Assembly (NCBI GenBank): GCA_035273885.1
Contig: DATEOR010000096.1
Location: 1-11,188, forward strand
Reading direction: 5' to 3'
DNA length: 11,188 nt
Origin: DATEOR01 sp035273885
Lineage (GTDB): Bacteria; Actinomycetota; Thermoleophilia; Gaiellales; Gaiellaceae
Shown in pieces: positions 6,079 through 11,188 of this stretch. A program made the translations under genes and the position numbers. Positions within the stretch are counted from its first letter, which is position 1, and each line of letters starts with the position of its first letter. Under the pieces are notes generated by a model that saw nothing but the letters and a program-made list of their open reading frames with translations, made no database searches and was not told the DNA's origin.

Positions 6079-6084
6079 GACGCC

Positions 6085-7005
6085 ATGAAGGTCGTGATCG
6101 GAGCACTCGCAGTCATCGTTGCAGCCCTCCTCGGGATCGTCGCCGCGAGTTGCGGCCGCGGCGCCGAGTCGGCGGGCCCCGTCCCGACCGGGGCGACGGG
6201 CGGGGACGTCGCCGGAACCTCCTCCGGGACGACCAGCGTCGTCAGCCAGGGCGGCTCGTCGACCTCGAGCGGCACGGCCAAGCTCGTCAGCTACGAGGTC
6301 TGGTTCACGCGCGGCGAGTCGCTCTTCGTCGTGCGGCGCGACGGGCCCTCCACTCCCCGCGTCGGCTCCGCAGCGATGGAATCGCTCCTTGCCGGCCCGA
6401 CTCCGCGGGAGCAGGCGGCCGCGGTCGGCTCACAGATCCCGGCCGGCACCCAGTTTCTCGGCCTGACGGTGGACGACGGCATCGCGACTGTCGATCTCAC
6501 GTCCGAGTTCGAATCGGGCGGCGGCTCTGCGTCCATGAACATGCGCATCGCACAGGTCGTTTACACGCTCACCCAGTTCCCCACGGTCAAGGGCGTCCTC
6601 TTCGAGCTCGACGGCCAGCGAGTCGACGTGCTCGGCGGCGAAGGCGTCATCGTGGACCAGCCCGTCACGCGCAAGAACTACAGAGATCTCCTGCCGGCGA
6701 TCCTCGTCGTCAATCCGCAGATCGGCACGCGCGTGGGCAATCCCGTCCTCGTCGAGGGAAGCGCGAACGTGTTCGAGGCGAACGTGACCGTCGAGGTCGT
6801 CGACGAGAGCGGCAACGTCGTCGGTCACACCTTCACGACGGCGACGTGCGGAACCGGCTGCCGCGGAACCTTTTCCATCCGGGTCCCGTACGAGGTCACG
6901 TCGGCAACGCGTGGTCTAATCATCGTTCACGACGACGACGCGGCGGGAACCGGAACGCCTCCGCACGAGGTCCGAATTCCGGTCGTTCTGACGCCGTCTT
7001 CGTGA
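6085..7005 (+). CDS. GerMN-Gmad2 domain lipoprotein
   Basis: A 306-residue exported protein. Residues 1-22 form a lipoprotein signal with the lipobox-like VAASC (Cys23), followed by a flexible Gly/Ser/Thr-rich stretch to about residue 67. The GerMN domain (about 68-185) shows YEVWFTRGESLFVVRR, AMESLLAGPTPRE, ATVDLTSEFESGGG, RIAQVVYTLTQFPTVKGVLFELDG and VDVLGGEGV. A C-terminal Gmad2 immunoglobulin-like domain (about 203-303) has VNPQIGTRVGNPVLVEGSANVFEANVTVEV, given here in two overlapping pieces: VNPQIGTRVGNPVLVEG and GSANVFEANVTVEV. GerMN domains occur in spore protein GerM and in actinobacterial LpqB. LpqB is encoded beside mtrAB and acts with the MtrB sensor, so the position here, downstream of an MtrAB-like pair, is suggestive. 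The paired cysteines near 252 and 256 in TCGTGCRG may form a disulphide. The L,D-transpeptidase gene begins 1 bp after its stop. Confidence 0.92.
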   Translation: MKVVIGALAVIVAALLGIVAASCGRGAESAGPVPTGATGGDVAGTSSGTTSVVSQGGSSTSSGTAKLVSYEVWFTRGESLFVVRRDGPSTPRVGSAAMESLLAGPTPREQAAAVGSQIPAGTQFLGLTVDDGIATVDLTSEFESGGGSASMNMRIAQVVYTLTQFPTVKGVLFELDGQRVDVLGGEGVIVDQPVTRKNYRDLLPAILVVNPQIGTRVGNPVLVEGSANVFEANVTVEVVDESGNVVGHTFTTATCGTGCRGTFSIRVPYEVTSATRGLIIVHDDDAAGTGTPPHEVRIPVVLTPSS

Positions 7006-7006
7006 T

Positions 7007-8032
7007 ATGACCGAAGACATGGGCTATCGGAAATACCGGACGCGGAAGCACTGGCTCAGAGCGGGAGCGCCGCTGGTGCTCGTGCTCGTCGGGCTCGTCG
7101 CCGCGGTTGCGGTGGCCCGCGCCGGGGATCCGCTGGGCAGAGGCGCGAAGGGGAGCTCCCAGCCGCTCATCGCGGACGGCGTCACCATCGCGGGGGTGCC
7201 GGTCGGCGGCTACACCGCCCACCAGGCGGCCTCGGCGACGGAAGACGCCTTCGCCAAGCGCATCGTGCTCACAACCGACAGCCGCATTCGCGTCGTCGCA
7301 CCGGAGAGACTCGGCGCCCATCCGCTCGTGGCCGATGCCGTGGCGGGCGCGTTCCGCGCGAAGCCCGGTGAGAACGTCGAGCTGGCGGTCGGCGTCGACA
7401 ACGCGACGTTGCAGCGCTACGTCTCATCCCTGAACAAGCGCTACGCGCACCCCGCCCGCGACGCGAAGGTCGTCCTCGTCAAGCTCAAGCCCGTCGTGAA
7501 GCGCGAGCAGGAGGGCCTGTCGGTCCGGCAGCGCGCGCTCTTCTCCGAGCTCGACACCGCGCTCACCGCAGGCGACCGCACGCCGATCCGGATTCCCTTC
7601 AAGCACACCAAGCCGGCGGTCAAGGCCTCGGACTTCAAGTCCGTGATCGTGATCGAGCGGAGTTCGAACCAACTCGTCGTCTGGGACGGAAAGCGCCGGT
7701 GGGGAAGCTTCGGCGTCGCCACGGGCCAGGCGATCTACCCCACGCCGCTCGGCCAGTTCGAGATCGTGACCAAGCAGGAGAACCCGTGGTGGTACCCGCC
7801 GGACTCACCGTGGGCGGCAGGGCTCAGCCCCGTGCCGCCGGGTCCCGGCAACCCGCTCGGCACACGCTGGATGGGCCTGTCGGCCCCCGGGGTCGGGATT
7901 CACGGGACTCCTGACGCGGCCTCGATCGGCTACTCCGCCTCGCACGGCTGCATCCGGATGCGCATACCTGACGCAGAGACCGTCTTCGAGCACGTCTCCG
8001 TCGGCACACCGGTCTTCATCGTCGCCGCGTGA
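7007..8032 (+). CDS. membrane-anchored L,D-transpeptidase (YkuD), VanW/PG_binding_4-like N-terminal region
   Basis: A 341-residue periplasm-facing enzyme expected to make 3-3 cross-links or to attach proteins to peptidoglycan. A basic N-terminus (RKYRTRKHWLR) and a TM anchor (about 20-39) are followed by a region (about 52-205) beginning IADGVTIAGVPVGGYTAHQA. This resembles the PG_binding_4/VanW-associated domain common in actinobacterial YkuD proteins. The YkuD domain (about 210-341) has VIVIERSSNQLVVWDGKR, TPLGQFEI, NPWWYPPDSPWA, PPGPGNPLGTRWMGL and the active-site block GIHGTPDAASIGYSASHGC with His299, Ser312, His313, Gly314, Cys315 and Arg317. The catalytic set is therefore complete. Start ATG 7007 is 1 bp after the lipoprotein stop with no Shine-Dalgarno, so it is coupled; ATG 7019 is an alternative. 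Its stop overlaps the next start as GTGA. Confidence 0.95.
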   Translation: MTEDMGYRKYRTRKHWLRAGAPLVLVLVGLVAAVAVARAGDPLGRGAKGSSQPLIADGVTIAGVPVGGYTAHQAASATEDAFAKRIVLTTDSRIRVVAPERLGAHPLVADAVAGAFRAKPGENVELAVGVDNATLQRYVSSLNKRYAHPARDAKVVLVKLKPVVKREQEGLSVRQRALFSELDTALTAGDRTPIRIPFKHTKPAVKASDFKSVIVIERSSNQLVVWDGKRRWGSFGVATGQAIYPTPLGQFEIVTKQENPWWYPPDSPWAAGLSPVPPGPGNPLGTRWMGLSAPGVGIHGTPDAASIGYSASHGCIRMRIPDAETVFEHVSVGTPVFIVAA

Positions 8033-8628
8033 CCTGGGAGCGGATCGCTCCGCGACTCGAAGGCGAGATCGTCGTCGTGCAGCCGCTCGCGCCCGAGCAT
8101 GAGGAAGGCCTCTGGTCGGCCGCGAACGATCCGCGCATCTGGCGGTGGATGCCGGTGAACGCGATCGAGTCACGCGAGACGTTCGCCGAGTGGTTCGCCG
8201 AAGCGCTGGAGCGAACCGCCGCCGGGCTCGACCAGGCGTTCGCGGTCCTCGACGCGAGGAGCGGCGCACCGCTCGGAAGCACGCGCTACCTCGCGCTTCG
8301 TCCCGAGCACCGTGGGCTCGAGATCGGCTGGACCTGGCTCTCGAGCGGCGCCTGGGGGACCGGCGCCAACGTCGAGGCCAAGCTGCTCCTCATGGGGCAC
8401 GCGTTCGACGAGCTCGGCTGCATGCGAGTCGAGTTCAAGACGGACGCCCTGAACGAGCGGTCGCGCGCGGCGCTGGAGGCGCTGCCCGCCCAGTTCGAAG
8501 GCATCTTCCGCAAGCACATGCTCGTCCGCGACGGCGCGCTGCGCGACTCCGCCTGGTATGCCGTCACCGACGAGGAGTGGCCTGCCGTTCGGCAGAATCT
8601 CCTCGACCGGCTCAGTCGTTCGCGCTGA
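8029..8628 (+). CDS. GNAT acetyltransferase, RimJ/RimL type (Acetyltransf_3)
   Basis: A 199-residue cytosolic acetyl-CoA-dependent N-acetyltransferase. The N-terminal half has VVVQPLAPEHEEGLW and DPRIWRWMP. The core has the strand GSTRYLALRPEHRGLEIGWTWL, the acetyl-CoA loop region GAWGTGANVEAKLLLMGHAFDELG and the RVEFKTDALNERSRAALEAL motif typical of RimJ/RimL-like enzymes. It ends in a WYAVTDEEWPAVRQNL tail. The substrate cannot be read: RimJ/RimL itself acetylates ribosomal-protein N-termini, but most members act on other amines. The GTG start overlaps the L,D-transpeptidase stop (GTGA, 4 bp) with no Shine-Dalgarno, so expression is coupled to that gene. This raises the possibility of a cell-wall amine substrate (inference). 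Its 3' end overlaps the convergent phosphatase gene by 17 bp. Confidence 0.92.
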   Translation: MTWERIAPRLEGEIVVVQPLAPEHEEGLWSAANDPRIWRWMPVNAIESRETFAEWFAEALERTAAGLDQAFAVLDARSGAPLGSTRYLALRPEHRGLEIGWTWLSSGAWGTGANVEAKLLLMGHAFDELGCMRVEFKTDALNERSRAALEALPAQFEGIFRKHMLVRDGALRDSAWYAVTDEEWPAVRQNLLDRLSRSR

Positions 8629-9421
8629 GGCGACGGTAGAGCTCGGCGCAGAGCTCGGGGGTGGCCGCCGCGACGACTCGCGAATGCGGGCTGACGTCGA
8701 GGGGCGCTTCGTCGAAGGGAGGCCGGTCGGGAAGATCGATCGCCAGGCCTCGCTCGCGCACGAGGAGCTGTGCCGCGGCGATGTCCACGCTCCGGGCCGG
8801 CTTCAGCGAGCACACGGCGTCGACGCGCCCGGCCGCGAGGTGGCAGAGCGCCAGGGCGAGCGACCCCATCACGCGCGTCCGGGGCGCGAAGCCGACCATG
8901 TCCCCGATCTGATCGGCAATCGAGTTGGTCTTGGTCGCTTCGAAGGAGAGGATCTCCGGATCCTCCTTCGGGCCAGGCCCCGCCAGCGGCGCGTCGCCGA
9001 GAAAGGCCCCTTCGCGTCGCGCCACCCACTCCTCGCGCGTGCCGAAGTCGAAGACGTAGCCGAAGACGACGTCGGCCATCCGCGGACCCTCGGCCACCGC
9101 GAGCGAGACGGAGAAGAACGGAACTCCTCGCTTTGCGTTCATGCTCCCGTCGATCGGGTCGAGGACGAGGCGCGGGGTCTCCGCTCCGAACGACCGCTCG
9201 CCGAGCTCCTCCGAGACGAGCGTGAACTCGACCCCCGTGGCGGCAAGCTCCTCCAGCCTCGCGACGACCGCCCGCTCCGAGGCCGCATCGATGGCGGTCG
9301 TTTCGTCCCCGCCCTCGCCCGCCCCGACCACCGGCTCACGCTCGACCCTCGTCGGATGCGCGGCGAGGACGCCATCGAGGTCGGCGGCGATTTGCCGCGA
9401 AAAGGCCAGCCAGTCCGTCAT
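8612..9421 (-). CDS. inositol monophosphatase family protein
   Basis: A 269-residue Mg2+-dependent phosphatase of the IMPase/FBPase fold. Visible motifs: GGDETTAIDAASE (38-50); VSEELGE with metal ligand Glu71; the signature LDPIDGSMNAKRGVPFFSVSLA (87-108) with Asp88, Asp91 and Ser93; and VMGSLALALCHLAAGRVDAV followed by RSVDIAAA with Asp213. The last motif has RSVD in place of the WD seen in classical inositol monophosphatases. The sequence style is closer to the archaeal-type bifunctional IMPase/FBPase group than to SuhB or CysQ, so substrate candidates are inositol-1-phosphate, fructose-1,6-bisphosphate or another small phosphate ester. The ATG overlaps the stop of the upstream DUF1015 gene as ATGA with no Shine-Dalgarno, so the two are translationally coupled. 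Confidence 0.92.
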   Translation of the reverse strand: MTDWLAFSRQIAADLDGVLAAHPTRVEREPVVGAGEGGDETTAIDAASERAVVARLEELAATGVEFTLVSEELGERSFGAETPRLVLDPIDGSMNAKRGVPFFSVSLAVAEGPRMADVVFGYVFDFGTREEWVARREGAFLGDAPLAGPGPKEDPEILSFEATKTNSIADQIGDMVGFAPRTRVMGSLALALCHLAAGRVDAVCSLKPARSVDIAAAQLLVRERGLAIDLPDRPPFDEAPLDVSPHSRVVAAATPELCAELYRRLSAND

Positions 9422-10551
9422 TCGTCGAAGGGCGAGAAGACGAGCCCGCTCGTCAGCTTGGGAAAGAAGTACGTGGTCTTCTCGGGCAGAAGCTCGCCCG
9501 CCCGGGCCACGGCGACGACCTGTTCGAGAGCCGGCGCACGGACGAGAAAGGCCGCATCCGCACGGCCGCTTCGCACCGCCTCCTCGGCAGCGACGGCGCT
9601 CGGCGTATAGCGCACGTCCTCGAGCGGCAGCCGGTCGATGACGGCGGTGTCGAGCTCGGCGCCCTCGCCCTCCGCCAGCTGCGCCGAGTCCCTGCGGAGG
9701 AGCACGAATGCCGGGTGATCCCGGTCGAGCCCTGCAAGCGCAGCCGTTCCGGCCTCGGCGCTCGGCTCGATGTCGGTGAGCTGGAAGGAGCCGTCGAGGT
9801 CGGGCGGGTCGCCCGAGATGAGCCGGTGCGTAGGGAGAATCTCCAGGCCGTCGTCGTCGCTGCTCACCAGCGTGGCGAGCACGTACCCCGACTCCTCCGT
9901 GCCCTGCTCCTGGTGATAGGCGAGCGCCGTCTCGTAGCGGTGGTGGCCGTCGGCGATGAGGAAGCGGCCCTGGACCCGGCCGAGCGCCTCCGCGATCGCG
10001 TCGTCACCGGCGATGCGCCAGAGGCGGCTGGTCACTCCGTCGAGCGTCGCCTCCATGTCGGGCTCCCGTTCCGGAATCGGGGGCGAAGAGCCCTCGTGAA
10101 CGAGGAAGACCGGCGAGAGCTTCGTGCGGACCGCGCGTAGAAGCTCGAGGCGAGCGTCCTTCTGCCGCTCGAAGGTGCGCTCGTGCGGCAGCACCTGTCC
10201 GGCCGAGTACGGCAGCAGCTTCACGCGTGCGACCAGGCCGCGGCGCGTTCGCGTTCCGCCGTCCAGGCCGGGAAAGGTCTCTTCGAGGACCCAGACGGCG
10301 GGCTCCTCATCGCGCACGAGCACGCCCTCCTCTCCCCAGGCCTCGATCAGCCTGCCGGCCTCCTCGGGGCTCTCCGGGCTCAGGAGCCGCACCGCGTTGT
10401 AGGGGCTCGAGGTGACCAGGGCTTCGCGCCGGTCCGGGGGGACGACGTCGTGCGGCGGTGAGACGACCGCGTCCAGCGGCCCTACCGTTCCAGGGTCGTA
10501 GCGAAGCGCCCGAAACGGCTTCAAATGCGGCACGAAGGCGCACGTTACCAT
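9418..10551 (-). CDS. DUF1015 family protein
   Basis: A 377-residue cytosolic protein of the DUF1015 family. Diagnostic segments: PFRALRYDPGTVGPLDAVVSPPHDVV near the N-terminus (shown as PFRALRYDPGTVG then DAVVSPPHDVV), YNAVRLLSPE, LLPYSAGQVLPHERTFERQ (112-130) and the invariant LIADGHHRYETAL (198-210). Biochemical function is not firmly established. From memory, DUF1015 genes cluster with serine-biosynthesis genes in other bacteria, and the DGHHR motif recalls the ParB/sulfiredoxin-fold serine kinases. Both points need checking. It heads a two-gene operon with the IMPase-family phosphatase (4-bp overlap). ATG 10551 is used here. GTG 10533 would give the more typical start just before HLKPFRALRYD, and has a TAACGT box 8 nt upstream, so the first six residues may not exist. 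Confidence 0.92.
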   Translation of the reverse strand: MVTCAFVPHLKPFRALRYDPGTVGPLDAVVSPPHDVVPPDRREALVTSSPYNAVRLLSPESPEEAGRLIEAWGEEGVLVRDEEPAVWVLEETFPGLDGGTRTRRGLVARVKLLPYSAGQVLPHERTFERQKDARLELLRAVRTKLSPVFLVHEGSSPPIPEREPDMEATLDGVTSRLWRIAGDDAIAEALGRVQGRFLIADGHHRYETALAYHQEQGTEESGYVLATLVSSDDDGLEILPTHRLISGDPPDLDGSFQLTDIEPSAEAGTAALAGLDRDHPAFVLLRRDSAQLAEGEGAELDTAVIDRLPLEDVRYTPSAVAAEEAVRSGRADAAFLVRAPALEQVVAVARAGELLPEKTTYFFPKLTSGLVFSPFDE

Positions 10552-10553
10552 CC

Positions 10554-10563
10554 GTCCGCGGAC
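10554..10563. promoter_or_regulatory. 10-bp perfect palindrome between divergent genes
   Basis: GTCCGCGGAC is self-complementary and lies in the 25-bp gap between the DUF1015 gene and the YhaM-like gene, 1 bp before the rightward -10 box. It could be an operator for either promoter. GC-rich palindromes of this size also arise by chance in such DNA, so support is modest. Confidence 0.3.
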
Positions 10564-10564
10564 C

Positions 10565-10570
10565 TAGAAT
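10565..10570 (+). promoter_or_regulatory. -10 box of the YhaM-like gene (leaderless start)
   Basis: TAGAAT, a near-consensus -10 hexamer, is followed by exactly 6 nt and the GTG at 10577. No Shine-Dalgarno is present, and transcription would begin at or beside the start codon. This is the best of the three boxes showing this arrangement in the window. Confidence 0.6.
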
Positions 10571-10576
10571 CGCCTC

Positions 10577-11188
10577 GTGATCGCCGAGCTCGCTGAGGAT
10601 CGCGTGGTCGACGGCCTGTTTGCCGTCGCGCGGAAGCAGCGCCTGCGGACACGGGGCGGGAATCCGTATCTCGCGCTCGAGCTCGTGGACTCGAGCGGGC
10701 GGATCGATGCACGCGTCTGGAACGACGTCGACCTACTCGACAAGCGCTTCCGCGAAGGGGACGCGGTCCGCGTGCTCGGCCGGGTGGAGCGCTTTCGCGA
10801 CCGGCTCCAGCTGGAGGTGCGCTCTCTCGAGCCGGCCGAGGCCGACCCCGCGACGCTCGTCCCCGAAGCCCGGCGCGACGTGGAGGAGCTCGACGGTTTC
10901 TTCGAGTTTCTCGCCGCAGAGATCTCGCACCCGGGTCTGCGGGCAATCGTCGACAGATTCGTCGGAGACGCGGTTTTTCGGGAGCGCCTGCGCACGCTGC
11001 CTGCGACACCCGATTCGCATCACTCGTATTCGGGCGGCCTGCTCGAGCACACAGTGGCCGTCGCGACCCTGAGCCGCGAGTCCGCCCAGCTTCACCAGCG
11101 CCTGCGTTCGGATCTCCTGCTCGCCGCGGCGTTGCTCCATGACGCGGGCCGGGTGCGGGAGCTGGACCGCGGCCCGCTCTTCCTCCCG
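10577..11188 (+). CDS. YhaM-like 3'-5' exoribonuclease (OB-fold plus HD domain), 3' partial
   Basis: The frame is open from GTG 10577 to the right edge (204 codons), so the C-terminus is missing. Residues about 8-88 form an OB-fold nucleic-acid-binding (tRNA_anti-type) domain: NPYLALELVDSSGRIDARVW, then FREGDAVRVLGRVERFRDRLQLEV. From about 100 a helical linker leads to the HD phosphohydrolase domain with HHSYSGGLLEHTVAVATL (148-165) and the HD pair in LLAAALLHDAGRVRELDRGP (His188, Asp189). This order matches the Firmicutes YhaM/CbfI family, which degrades RNA (and DNA) from 3' ends with Mn2+. About 100-120 residues are probably cut off, judged against YhaM at about 314 residues. The GTG start is chosen because the OB domain begins just after it and a TAGAAT box lies 6 nt upstream. 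Confidence 0.88.
   Translation, partial: MIAELAEDRVVDGLFAVARKQRLRTRGGNPYLALELVDSSGRIDARVWNDVDLLDKRFREGDAVRVLGRVERFRDRLQLEVRSLEPAEADPATLVPEARRDVEELDGFFEFLAAEISHPGLRAIVDRFVGDAVFRERLRTLPATPDSHHSYSGGLLEHTVAVATLSRESAQLHQRLRSDLLLAAALLHDAGRVRELDRGPLFLP

Larger units (their letters stand above)
5994..6084. other. intergenic region before the GerMN lipoprotein gene
   Basis: At 91 bp this is the longest non-coding stretch in the window. Apart from the hairpin at its left end and the Shine-Dalgarno at its right end I see no well-placed TANNNT box. The lipoprotein gene may therefore depend on read-through or on a promoter I cannot recognise. Confidence 0.4.

Noticed and set aside
5067..6281. Minus-strand open frame of about 404 codons opposite the RTX gene.
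   Set aside because: The valine/acidic repeats mirror the RTX repeats on the coding strand. The plus-strand protein has a signal peptide and real RTX motifs.
9715..10140. Plus-strand open frame inside the DUF1015 gene.
   Set aside because: Antisense shadow of a well-conserved family, with no start signal or domain.
1..11188. Mobile elements, CRISPR arrays, tRNA or rRNA genes, attachment sites.
   Set aside because: I saw no transposase or integrase genes, no spaced identical repeats, no tRNA-like cloverleaf and no rRNA sequence. Composition is even across the window.

Overview
The window is dense, very GC-rich bacterial chromosome with almost no non-coding DNA (largest gap about 90 bp). It holds twelve protein genes, two of them cut by the window edges. 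I see no RNA gene, mobile element or CRISPR array. Codon usage with G or C in nearly every third position, an MtrA/MtrB-like two-component pair, a GerMN/Gmad2 lipoprotein, a YkuD L,D-transpeptidase, an Mrp ATPase without the C-terminal CxxC and apparently leaderless gene starts all suggest a high-GC actinobacterium. A deep lineage such as Thermoleophilia (Gaiellales/Solirubrobacterales) is my best guess. That assignment is inference from protein style, not from a marker gene.

Layout. Positions 1-776 (+) carry the end of a DUF1028 protein, which meets tail to tail with a leftward operon at 773-3082. That operon is, in order of transcription, mrp (Fe-S carrier ATPase), a very short Ldh_2-type dehydrogenase that seems to start on CTG inside the mrp stop, and a small ankyrin-repeat protein. 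A 62-bp divergent gap separates mrp from a rightward run at 3145-8628: OmpR-family response regulator, sensor histidine kinase, secreted RTX-type calcium-binding repeat protein, GerMN-Gmad2 lipoprotein, L,D-transpeptidase and a RimJ/RimL-type acetyltransferase. This run meets a leftward two-gene operon (DUF1015 protein then inositol-monophosphatase-family protein, 8612-10551) with a 17-bp tail overlap. A short divergent gap follows, then a YhaM-like OB-fold/HD exoribonuclease (10577 to the right edge).

How the genes may work together. The regulator, kinase, GerMN lipoprotein and L,D-transpeptidase look like an envelope-stress or cell-wall module. The order kinase then GerMN lipoprotein recalls the actinobacterial mtrA-mtrB-lpqB locus, with an RTX-like secreted protein inserted and a peptidoglycan cross-linking enzyme added. 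Coupling is tight in several places: GTGA, ATGA, CTGA and an 8-bp ATGGCTAG start/stop overlap. Three genes (mrp, the RTX gene and the YhaM-like gene) have no Shine-Dalgarno but share a TANNNT box exactly 6 nt before the start codon, the arrangement expected of leaderless mRNAs.

The best leads for something new are the CTG-started compact dehydrogenase, the leaderless-start pattern, the MtrAB/GerMN/L,D-transpeptidase cluster and the DUF1015-phosphatase pair. I do not see an unmistakable new defence or mobile system here.
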